Of a stretch of DNA of 32,743 nucleotides, positions 1-6,986 are shown piece by piece. The notes below the pieces were generated by a model. The model made no database searches, was not told the DNA's origin, and saw only the letters and a program-made list of their open reading frames with translations. The stretch's first letter is position 1. Each line of letters begins with the position of its first letter. A program made the translations under genes and the position numbers. The stretch comes from JBGSYN01 sp041750975. Lineage in GTDB: Bacteria; Pseudomonadota; Alphaproteobacteria; Geminicoccales; Geminicoccaceae. The stretch is from the NCBI GenBank assembly GCA_041750975.1, contig JBGSYN010000074.1, positions 1 to 32,743 of the forward strand, in the 5' to 3' direction.

Positions 1-77
1 ACGAAATAGTAGTTAGCGATTCCCAGGCTCTGCCGGCCTCACCCACACCCGAACCACCATCCCGCGGAGAGGGCGAG

Positions 78-96
78 AGGGGCGCGCCGCCCCTTT
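78..96 (+). terminator. Possible terminator hairpin of a gene left of the window
   Basis: Bases 78-84 and 88-94 form a 7-bp GC-rich stem (AGGGGCG/CGCCCCT) with a 3-base loop, followed on the plus strand by only TT before CGC. This would suit a plus-strand gene ending before the window. The T-run is short, so it may instead be part of a common intergenic palindrome. Apart from this hairpin I see no gene in 1-226. Confidence 0.25.
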
Positions 97-226
97 CGCA
101 AACCCTTCCTACCACAGAATGCACGAACGATTTATCGCCTGCCCCTTCCCAGCAGCGTCCGGTGGTGCATCGCAGGGAGAAGGTGCCGCGGCATCATAGG
201 AGGTGGTGGTAGGCGCGTCGACGTCG

Positions 227-1138
227 TCAGTAGGGTTTGCTGCCCATAATGACGATGCGGTGCATGCGGCGGCGTTCTTCGGCCGGGAAATTGTCGCGGC
301 GGTGCATGACACAGCGATTGTCCCAGATCACCATGTCACCGACCTGCCAATCCTGGTGCCAGGTATGTTCGGGCAGGGTGCCGTAATGCCAGAGTTCGTC
401 GAGCAACGCTTCGCTTTCGGCGACGGGCAGGCCCATGATGTAGCCGCCGAACCGGCGACCGAGATAGAGCGCTTGGCGGCCGGTGTCCGGATGGGTGCGG
501 AGGATGGGATGAACGGGCCCCGGCAATGCGGTGACGTCGCCGGCATCGAGATGGTCGAAGCCGACGCGCGGATTGCCCTGGGCGTCATGGCTTTTCTGGT
601 GTTTGAGCTTGAGCCCTTCGACGCGGCGGCGAAGCGAATCCGGCAGCGCTTCCAGACCCTTGTACATATTGGCGAAGCCGGTATCGCCGCCATGTTCCGG
701 GACTTCGAGGGCACGCAACAGGCTCAGAGAAGGCGGCACTTCGTCGAAGGCAAGGTCGGTGTGCCAGTTGAGTTCGCTGTTCTCGAGCACGCCCAGGGTC
801 TCGCCATTCTCCTTGATATTGGAGATGACGACCATTTCGGGGTATTTTTCGGACCAATCATATTTTTTGGCCCGCGCCACCGTGGTCCCGACCGGTGCCC
901 CGAACATTCGGCCGATGGCGACCTGCCTGTCGTCGTCGATGGTGTAGCCGCGCAGGCGGACGACACCATGATCGAGCACCGCCTGCCTGAGTACGCGAAA
1001 CTGTGCTGCCCGCAGATCGGTAAGGTCCAGACCGATCACATCGGCGCCGACGGCATCGGAGATCGGCCGGACTTCGAGGTTGCCGGTCGAATGCCTGGCG
1101 GTCGGGGGCGTTTCCATGATCCGGGCGGCGGTCGACAT
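227..1138 (-). CDS. TauD/TfdA-family Fe(II)/2-oxoglutarate dioxygenase
   Basis: This 303-residue protein has the length and layout of the taurine/2,4-D dioxygenase family. These cytoplasmic enzymes couple 2-oxoglutarate decarboxylation to hydroxylation of a substrate. The iron ligands are visible as H126-x-D128 (NWHTD) and H279 (DNRCVMHR), with R294 in RMHRIVI as the probable 2-oxoglutarate arginine. The frame stays open upstream, but the ATG at 1138 is preceded by AGGAGAG at good spacing, whereas the upstream extension is rich in Arg/Pro and lies in the promoter region. It is divergent from a GntR/FCD regulator gene and close to an importer operon, so it probably acts on the imported compound and is controlled by that regulator. 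The substrate cannot be read from sequence; sulfonates, phenoxy acids, phosphonates and betaines are all used by relatives. Confidence 0.88.
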   Translation of the reverse strand: MSTAARIMETPPTARHSTGNLEVRPISDAVGADVIGLDLTDLRAAQFRVLRQAVLDHGVVRLRGYTIDDDRQVAIGRMFGAPVGTTVARAKKYDWSEKYPEMVVISNIKENGETLGVLENSELNWHTDLAFDEVPPSLSLLRALEVPEHGGDTGFANMYKGLEALPDSLRRRVEGLKLKHQKSHDAQGNPRVGFDHLDAGDVTALPGPVHPILRTHPDTGRQALYLGRRFGGYIMGLPVAESEALLDELWHYGTLPEHTWHQDWQVGDMVIWDNRCVMHRRDNFPAEERRRMHRIVIMGSKPY

Positions 1139-1186
1139 CGTGCGTTCTCTCCTGCTACGAAGCTTTCGAGGAAGATGTGTCTTTAT

Positions 1187-1218
1187 GAACAAATTTGTCA
1201 ATGGATATGACATATATC
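1187..1218. promoter_or_regulatory. Divergent operator/promoter region with two dyads
   Basis: The gap between the dioxygenase and the GntR/FCD regulator is AT-rich compared with its surroundings. It contains a perfect 10-bp palindrome ACAAATTTGT (1189-1198) and an imperfect inverted repeat GATAT-N5-ATATC (1204-1218). FCD-type GntR proteins usually bind short dyads next to their own gene, so these are candidate operators. No convincing -35/-10 pair could be fixed. Confidence 0.4.
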
Positions 1219-1291
1219 GGGGGGGCAAGGCCATTCCGGAGGAGATCGACTGAGCGGGATTGCGGAGAAGACCGATACGGTTCCAGCGGAC

Positions 1292-2056
1292 ATGCAGGGC
1301 GCTCTCGGGCCGGACGACGGGGACGCGGGGAGCGTTACCGTCGCCGATAGACATGATCCGCCGCCGATACGGTCATTCCTCTATGACGAGGTCTATCGTC
1401 AGCTAATTCGCCTGATCGAACGGCAGGAATATCGAACCGGAACCAAATTGCCGACCGAGCTCGAACTGGCGGCGAGGTTCGGGGTTTCGCGGCCGATCGT
1501 TCGCCGGGCGCTGGATATGCTCCGCGATGCCGATTATGTGGCGACGCGGAAGGGTTCGGGCACGATCGTCGTGCGCCGGACAATTGCCGCGGAGCCGAGG
1601 TTTCCGCCGCTGGCGACGGTGGCCGATCTGCAGCAGTTCTACGAATACCGGATCGGGCTCGAGGCGACTATCGCGCACACCGCCGCCGAGCGCCGGACGG
1701 ATGCGGATCTGGCGGCCATCGCCACCTCCCTCGAGCGTTGCGAAACGACCTTGGAGCAGGGGGAGAGCCGGCTTGCCTCTGATTTGAATTTCGCGTTCCA
1801 TCGCGCCGTCGCCGTCGCCTCGGGCAATCGTTTTTTCATCGCGACACTCGAGGCATTGCCTAATTTCGTCGGCGACGTGCCGCTCAAGAAGGTGCTGGGC
1901 GCGACCGAAACCGACAATTACGCCTGGCGCGTCCATCGGGAGCATCAGGCGATCTTCGGCGCGATCCGCGATCGCGACCCCGCGCTGGCACGCGGTCTGA
2001 TGATCGATCACATCGCCGCGGCGATGCGCTTCGTTTTCGAGAACACCAGGGTCTGA
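1292..2056 (+). CDS. GntR-family regulator, FadR/FCD subfamily
   Basis: The 254-residue protein has an N-terminal winged helix-turn-helix of GntR type (about residues 30-95, including TKLPTELELAARFGVSRPIV and the wing YVATRKGSGTIVV). An all-helical FCD ligand-binding domain follows at about residues 108-250. FCD metal ligands are recognisable at H170 (NFAFHRAV), H218 (REHQAI) and H240 (DHIAAAM). The usual Asp four residues before the first His is Asn166 here. FCD regulators respond to organic acids and are generally repressors. Its position, divergent from a dioxygenase and 120 bp before a binding-protein gene, suggests it controls both. The start is uncertain: the ATG at 1292 has a weak ribosome site, while a strong GGAGGAG at 1238-1244 sits 5 nt before an in-frame CTG at 1250. 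Confidence 0.88.
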   Translation: MQGALGPDDGDAGSVTVADRHDPPPIRSFLYDEVYRQLIRLIERQEYRTGTKLPTELELAARFGVSRPIVRRALDMLRDADYVATRKGSGTIVVRRTIAAEPRFPPLATVADLQQFYEYRIGLEATIAHTAAERRTDADLAAIATSLERCETTLEQGESRLASDLNFAFHRAVAVASGNRFFIATLEALPNFVGDVPLKKVLGATETDNYAWRVHREHQAIFGAIRDRDPALARGLMIDHIAAAMRFVFENTRV

Positions 2057-2176
2057 CGAGAGTGGCATAGGCTTCCACGATCTAACAAGTCTGTAATATT
2101 ATTTGACAGAATGGCGCCGCTTGGGCATCCCTGGACCGTGCGAAGGTGACGCTCGAATAATCAAGGGAGTGCAGTC

Positions 2177-3484
2177 ATGCCAGGCAAACCGAGCTTGTTG
2201 AGCAATCTGGGGATGTTGAGCAATGCGGGCTTGACGGCAGGTGTTGTGGCGCTGTCGATCGCCGCGGTCCAGCCGGCAACCGCAGCCGATGACAAACTTG
2301 TCGTCACCAGTCATGCGGTGCACCAGAGCGTGCTGACCGAAGGCGAAGGCGGCAACATCGTCGCCGATTGGGAAGCGAAGACGGGGGTCGAGGTCGAGTT
2401 CCTGACCTTCGGTGTCAGCGAAGCCCAGGAGCGCGCCTTTCGCGAGGCTTCCCTGTCCGAAGGCGGGATCGATGTGAGCTTTATCCTGGGTCGCTTCGGC
2501 GGACCGCAGATCGCGACGCTGTTTACCGATCTCGGAAAATTGCAGGCGGACGAGCCGATCGAGGAGTTCGACGAGATTTCGCCCGGGATGCGGGCCGCCC
2601 ATACGCATGGCGGCAAGCTCATCGGCATCCCGTTCCGCCACGCCACCCATGGGCTCTTGTATAACGAAGCCATTCTCGAGGAGCGCGGGTTGACCAAGCC
2701 GCCTTCGACTTTCGAGGAGGTGATCGACTACGCCCGCGAGCTTACCTTCTCGCGCGATGACGGCACCAAGGTGCACGGCATGGCGTTCTCGATGGAAGAC
2801 CCCTCGAGCATCATGGACTGGATCAGGGCCTTCGGCGGCGATTTCGTCACGTCCGACTACGAGGTAGTGATCGATTCGCCCGAGGCTGTCCAGGCGCTCA
2901 CGGTGCTGCGGGATCTGGCGCAGGAAGGCGTTCTGCCGCCGAACGTGACATCCTTCACGACCGAGGACGTCATCACGATCATGCAGCAGGGCCGGGCGGC
3001 GATGACCAATCAGCCCTTCGGCCGCTACAAGAACTTCAACGATCCCGAGGAGAGCAAATATCCGGGCGAGTTCAAGGTTGCGCCGATCCCGATGGCCGAA
3101 GGGGTCGAGGGTCCCCATGCGGCCAAGACCTCGGTCTGGGCGATGACCATCCCGGCCAATGCGCCGCATCCCGAACTCGCCTGGGATTTCATCAACTTCG
3201 TGTCGTCCAAGGAAAATACGATCCTCGCCGCTTTGAACGGCAACGGTCCGGTCCGGCTGTCGGCCTATGAGGATGAGCGGGTGCGCGCGGTCGTGCCCTA
3301 CGCCGAGGCAGAGGCGCAGGCCCTGGCCAATGCCCGCATCGTCGTTCCAGGCTTCGAGAACGGTGCCAAGGCCATGGACATCCTGATGGAGGAGGTGGAG
3401 GCGACCATGATCGGGCTCAAGGAGCCGGCAGAGGCGCTGGCCGAAGCCAAGGCCCGGGTCGAGCCGCTGATGCCCCGGTCCTGA
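2177..3484 (+). CDS. ABC importer periplasmic solute-binding protein
   Basis: The 435-residue protein starts with a Sec signal peptide (hydrophobic core about residues 17-32, probable cleavage near ATA-A at 36-37). The mature part has the size and fold pattern of family 1 (MalE-like) extracellular binding proteins, with motifs such as GKLIGIPF, LLYNEAILEERG and the late GRAAMTNQPFG. It captures the solute in the periplasm for the two permeases encoded just downstream. MalE-type proteins bind sugars, glycerol phosphates or polyols, but nearby dioxygenases leave the ligand open. The ATG at 2177 has AAGGGAG upstream. It is followed by a strong intercistronic hairpin that probably raises its expression over the permeases. 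Confidence 0.9.
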   Translation: MPGKPSLLSNLGMLSNAGLTAGVVALSIAAVQPATAADDKLVVTSHAVHQSVLTEGEGGNIVADWEAKTGVEVEFLTFGVSEAQERAFREASLSEGGIDVSFILGRFGGPQIATLFTDLGKLQADEPIEEFDEISPGMRAAHTHGGKLIGIPFRHATHGLLYNEAILEERGLTKPPSTFEEVIDYARELTFSRDDGTKVHGMAFSMEDPSSIMDWIRAFGGDFVTSDYEVVIDSPEAVQALTVLRDLAQEGVLPPNVTSFTTEDVITIMQQGRAAMTNQPFGRYKNFNDPEESKYPGEFKVAPIPMAEGVEGPHAAKTSVWAMTIPANAPHPELAWDFINFVSSKENTILAALNGNGPVRLSAYEDERVRAVVPYAEAEAQALANARIVVPGFENGAKAMDILMEEVEATMIGLKEPAEALAEAKARVEPLMPRS

Positions 3485-3517
3485 GGCCCATCGAGGTCCA
3501 AAGCAGGAATGTTCAGG

Positions 3518-3555
3518 GGGCCGGTGCAGCGCTGGAGGCATCGCTGCACCGGCCC
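3518..3555 (+). promoter_or_regulatory. Intercistronic stem-loop after binding-protein gene
   Basis: Bases 3518-3531 and 3542-3555 are perfectly complementary over 14 bp (core GGCCGGTGCAGCG/CGCTGCACCGGCC) with a 10-base loop. No T-run follows, so it is unlikely to be a strong intrinsic terminator. Stem-loops at this place in importer operons, such as malE-malF, protect the binding-protein message from 3' decay and lower downstream expression. That role is inferred here. Confidence 0.7.
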
Positions 3556-3601
3556 TCGATCATGTCGCGTGGAACGGGCCGGGTACGGGGATCGATGCTG
3601 A

Positions 3602-4471
3602 ATGGGAGCGGTCAGGCTGGCGCATTATGGCATGGTCGCGCCCGTTCAGGTGCTCTTGCTGGCCTTCATCTTCGTGCCGTCGCTCTATGTCGTCTGGCTC
3701 AGCCTGCACCAATCGACCTATGGCCAGATCCCGGTATTCGTCGGCTTTGAGAATTACGCCGCCATCACGGCGGATCCGGTGTTTTGGCGGGCGTTCTGGA
3801 ATACCTTCCTGGTCGTCAATCTGGTCGTCTATGGCGAGCTGATCCTGGGCTTCGGCCTCGCCATGCTGATGAGCGGGCCGCTGCCCGGCAAGAGATACGT
3901 GATCGCCTTGCTGATCGCACCTTACGCCATCACCGAGGTGACGACCGTCGTCATGTGGCGCTATATGCTCGAGCCCGATGTCGGGATGATCAATTATGCG
4001 CTGAACGGTCTCGGGCTGGGCCAGCTCGCCTGGTGGCAGAGCCGCTTTCAAGCACTCGGCGTGGCATCGGTGCTGGCGATCTGGCAGCACCTGCCGTTCA
4101 CGTTTCTCGTGCTTTATGCCAGCATCACGACGATCCCGACAGAGCTTCGGGAGGCGGCACGCGTCGACGGGGCGACCGTGTGGAGCGAGTTCCGGTTTGT
4201 CATCCTGCCGCTGGTCATGCCGGCCCTGCTCATCGCCCTTTTGTTCCGCTACATCACCGCCATGCGGCTGTTTTCGGAGATCTGGCTGCTGACCGGCGGC
4301 GGTCCCGCCCGCCTGACCGAAGTCCTGGCGGTCTATCTCTACCGCCAAGCCTTCAGCTATCACGATTTCGGTGCCGCCTCCGCGACGGGATGGATGATGC
4401 TGCTGCTCTCGCTGACCATCGCCATCCCCTATCTCTGGCATATCCACCGCCAGATGTTCAAAAATGCCTGA
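3602..4471 (+). CDS. ABC importer permease (MalF-like)
   Basis: The protein has 289 residues and about six predicted membrane helices, the first at about residues 15-36 (VLLLAFIFVPSLYVVWLSL). The cytoplasmic EAA loop that docks the ATPase is clear near residues 180-200 (EAARVDGATVWSEFRFVILP). It forms the inner-membrane channel with the next gene product, and the binding protein upstream supplies the solute. Its end overlaps the next start by 8 bp, so the two permeases are probably translationally coupled. The ATG at 3602 gives a normal N-terminus; an in-frame start a little upstream cannot be excluded. No ATPase gene is present in the cluster. Confidence 0.9.
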   Translation: MGAVRLAHYGMVAPVQVLLLAFIFVPSLYVVWLSLHQSTYGQIPVFVGFENYAAITADPVFWRAFWNTFLVVNLVVYGELILGFGLAMLMSGPLPGKRYVIALLIAPYAITEVTTVVMWRYMLEPDVGMINYALNGLGLGQLAWWQSRFQALGVASVLAIWQHLPFTFLVLYASITTIPTELREAARVDGATVWSEFRFVILPLVMPALLIALLFRYITAMRLFSEIWLLTGGGPARLTEVLAVYLYRQAFSYHDFGAASATGWMMLLLSLTIAIPYLWHIHRQMFKNA

Positions 4472-5297
4472 AGCACCGTGGCCGCAGCGCCTGCTTCGCT
4501 ACGCCCTCATTGCACTCGCCTGCGTCTGGTCGGCGGTGCCGATCCTTCTCGTCATCCTCTCATCGTTCAAGCAGCCCAAGGCGATTTTCGAGTTTCCGCC
4601 GAGCCTCTTCTTCACGCCCACCTTCGACAACTATGTCCGTCTATGGACGGTTTGGCCGGGCTTTTTCAGCAATCTCTCGAGCAGCTTCATCGTCACCTGC
4701 GGTGCCACGCTCCTGACCGTGATCGTCTCCTCCATGGCGGGTTACGTCTATGCCCGTTACAGCAGCCGTCTACTGACCGCCTCGGCCTTCTTCATGGTGG
4801 TGGTGCGCATGCTGCCGCCGATCATCATCACCCTGCCGCTGTTCCCGGTGGTCAACTATCTGCGGCTGAGCGACACCCACATTCTGTTGATCCTGCTCTA
4901 TGCAACGTTCTTCGTGAGCCTCAGCACCTGGATCATGCGGGCCTTCATCAAGCAGATCCCATTCGAGCTCGAAGAGGCCGCAATCATCGACGGAGCGTCG
5001 TTGCGCCAGCGCCTGATCCTGGTCGTCCTGCCCGTGGCGGCGCAGGGCATTGCGGCGGCCGCAATCTTCGTCCTGGTCTTCTCCTGGAACGAGTACATTT
5101 TTGCGCTGATCTTCACCACCCGCAACGCCAAGACCGCACCCGTCGTCATCGGCGAGATGCTGGGCACGGCCGAGGGCGTGGAATGGGGCGTGTTGTTTGC
5201 GGCGGCATCCATCCAGCTCCTGCCGATCCTGGTTTTCGTGGTATTGGTGCAACGGCTGTTGATCGCCGGTCTGACCGCGGGATCGGTCAAGGGTTAG
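4464..5297 (+). CDS. ABC importer permease (MalG-like)
   Basis: This is the second permease, 277 residues, with an N-terminal membrane helix (residues 11-35) and about five more. The EAA loop is seen as EEAAIIDGASLRQRLILVVLP near residues 170-190, followed by the SWNEYIFALIF segment typical of MalG-type subunits. It pairs with the preceding permease, overlapping it by 8 bp. The pair needs two copies of an ATPase, which must be encoded elsewhere or be shared with another importer. Family assignment is firm; the substrate is unknown. Confidence 0.9.
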   Translation: MPEAPWPQRLLRYALIALACVWSAVPILLVILSSFKQPKAIFEFPPSLFFTPTFDNYVRLWTVWPGFFSNLSSSFIVTCGATLLTVIVSSMAGYVYARYSSRLLTASAFFMVVVRMLPPIIITLPLFPVVNYLRLSDTHILLILLYATFFVSLSTWIMRAFIKQIPFELEEAAIIDGASLRQRLILVVLPVAAQGIAAAAIFVLVFSWNEYIFALIFTTRNAKTAPVVIGEMLGTAEGVEWGVLFAAASIQLLPILVFVVLVQRLLIAGLTAGSVKG

Positions 5298-5324
5298 CCC
5301 CTATGCAGGTTGGGTTTCGGTAGC

Positions 5325-5834
5325 ATGAGCGCGTTGTTGATCGTTCTGAGCGGCTTGCCCGGAACCGGGAAGACGAAGCTCGCCAGAGCCGCCGCCCTTG
5401 CGCTCGGGGCGATCCATCTGCGGATCGACAGCATCGAGCAGGCGATCCTTCGATCCTCGCTGGCGCCTTCATCGGTCGAGGAGGCGGGCTATCTCGCTGC
5501 CTATGCGGTTGCTTTGGACAATCTGCGGCTCGGCCGCATCGTCATCGCAGATTCGGTCAATCCGATCGAGCTGACGCGCCAGGGCTGGCGTCGGGCGGCG
5601 GCCGATGCCGGCGTTGCAGCGCTCGATATCGAGGTGATCTGCTCCGATCGAGCCCTGCATCGCCAGCGCGTGGAGGCCCGCGTGCCGGACATCCAAGGCA
5701 TGCACCTGCCGAGTTGGGATGACGTTGTCGCCCGCCACTACGAGGCCTGGACCTCCGAGCGCCTGGTGCTCGACATGGGGCGGTTCCCGATCGACGCCTG
5801 TGTCGCCCGGCTTAAGTCCGCGCTGCCGCCCTGA
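5325..5834 (+). CDS. Small P-loop kinase-like ATPase (AAA_33 type)
   Basis: The protein has 169 residues. A Walker A loop, GLPGTGKT (residues 10-17), lies at the extreme N-terminus, followed by LRIDSIEQAI and a VIADSVNP segment where P-loop kinases place the Walker B/substrate region. The layout matches small AAA_33/zeta-like kinases that phosphorylate small molecules. It is not an ABC ATPase: no LSGGQ signature is present and it is about half the needed length. It follows the permease gene by 27 bp on the same strand, so it probably belongs to the operon and may phosphorylate the imported compound. The ATG at 5325 was chosen over an in-frame TTG at 5310 because the P-loop then sits at the usual place; its ribosome site is weak. 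Confidence 0.7.
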   Translation: MSALLIVLSGLPGTGKTKLARAAALALGAIHLRIDSIEQAILRSSLAPSSVEEAGYLAAYAVALDNLRLGRIVIADSVNPIELTRQGWRRAAADAGVAALDIEVICSDRALHRQRVEARVPDIQGMHLPSWDDVVARHYEAWTSERLVLDMGRFPIDACVARLKSALPP

Positions 5835-5846
5835 CGGTGTCGGCGC

Positions 5847-6803
5847 TCAGGGATCGAGATTCAGGGGCAGCTTGCCTTCAAGGTGGTGGGTGCCTTGGTT
5901 GCGGTTCCAGATGCGGATGTAGTGGCGGTTGGCAGCACCGTCCTGAAACGCCTTGCGGCTGTGCGAGACCCGGCGATTGTCGAGATAGAGCAATTGGCCG
6001 GCCTCGAGCTTGAATTCGATGTGATTGGGCGGTTGCTCGAGGATCGATTGAAATCGCGCCATCGCCTCGATCAGCTCCCGATCAAGGGGTTCCTCGGCCA
6101 TTTGGGCGCCCTTCCGGACATAGTCGGGGTACCAGCGGATGGCCCTGCCGCGATCGTCCTCGAACATCATCGGTTCGCGGCTGTAGCCTGCATCGTCCGG
6201 GTCGTGCTCGGCCTGGCGATCCCAGCAAACCGGTTGCTGCAGCCGCCGCAGCAGGTCGGGCGCCGCGGCCATTTCGTTGCAGGCGTTGAGCAGGCTGACG
6301 ATACGGCTTTCGCCGCCCTGGCTTGCCGGCTGCAGGCAGAACAGGCCAATAGTTTCAGGCGGCCAGTGCAGCCACGGCCCGTCGGTATGAAAACCCTGTT
6401 CGAGATTGGTGATCGAGCGACGCACGCCATGCTGCAGCGCCTTGCCGGTATCGCGCACGTCATAAAGGAACGTGCCGTGCCACTTTTGCGCCACGACCCG
6501 CCCGATCATGGAGCCGAGCAGCCAGGCGAGACCGGATTTGGCGGTTGATGAGAGAGTGTCGACGGGCACCCGATCAATGACGACGAAACCGCAGGCTTCC
6601 TCGATACGCTGGTTGGCTTCCTGCATCAGCAGACGTGTTGCGCCAAGCTCGAAGTCTTCGGCCCGCGCCGCCAGGATCGGCCGCTCTTGGCGCTCGAGGG
6701 ATCTGGCAGCGGCAACCAACTCCTCCTCGACATCCTTCGGGACAGGAAGGAGCCAATCCTCCTTCGTCAATGTTGCCGCTTTCCAGGCTCGCGGAACCGA
6801 CAT
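5847..6803 (-). CDS. Second TauD/TfdA-family dioxygenase
   Basis: The 318-residue protein has Fe(II) ligands H139-x-D141 (GFHTDGP) and H281 (LDNRRVSHSR), with R297 (HYIRIWNR) as the likely 2-oxoglutarate contact. It has a longer N-terminal region than the dioxygenase at 227-1138 and shares little with it outside the motifs, so the two are not recent duplicates. The frame opens at a TTG at 6845, but the ATG at 6803 has GGAGAGG 9 nt upstream and is preferred. It converges on the kinase-like gene, with 12 bp between stop codons. With the regulator, importer and first dioxygenase it suggests a two-step oxidative route, an inference from neighbourhood only. Confidence 0.85.
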   Translation of the reverse strand: MSVPRAWKAATLTKEDWLLPVPKDVEEELVAAARSLERQERPILAARAEDFELGATRLLMQEANQRIEEACGFVVIDRVPVDTLSSTAKSGLAWLLGSMIGRVVAQKWHGTFLYDVRDTGKALQHGVRRSITNLEQGFHTDGPWLHWPPETIGLFCLQPASQGGESRIVSLLNACNEMAAAPDLLRRLQQPVCWDRQAEHDPDDAGYSREPMMFEDDRGRAIRWYPDYVRKGAQMAEEPLDRELIEAMARFQSILEQPPNHIEFKLEAGQLLYLDNRRVSHSRKAFQDGAANRHYIRIWNRNQGTHHLEGKLPLNLDP

Positions 6804-6986
6804 GGCGACAGGCCTCTCCGGTGATCGTTCCTCTTCCTGGATCAATGTGGATCCTGCCGCCGACGGTAACAGCTTCCGCCTTCGTCAAACTATCGAAAAA
6901 ATAGGTTGAACCTCGGGGCGATCTTGTCATCCTGTCTACAGTTAGTTGTCAGCCATGCCAGAGCCTCCCAGGGATAGTGTCCGATC

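Noticed and set aside
203..1210. Plus-strand open frame opposite the first dioxygenase
   Set aside because: The minus strand keeps the HxD...H iron site; the plus translation resembles no family.
2103..2108. TTGACA as the -35 box of the binding-protein operon
   Set aside because: No acceptable -10 box is found 16-18 bp downstream (the sequence there is CATCCC), so I did not list a promoter.
2099..3541. Minus-strand open frame of 480 codons opposite the binding-protein gene
   Set aside because: The plus strand has a signal peptide, family motifs and a good ribosome site; the antisense frame has none.
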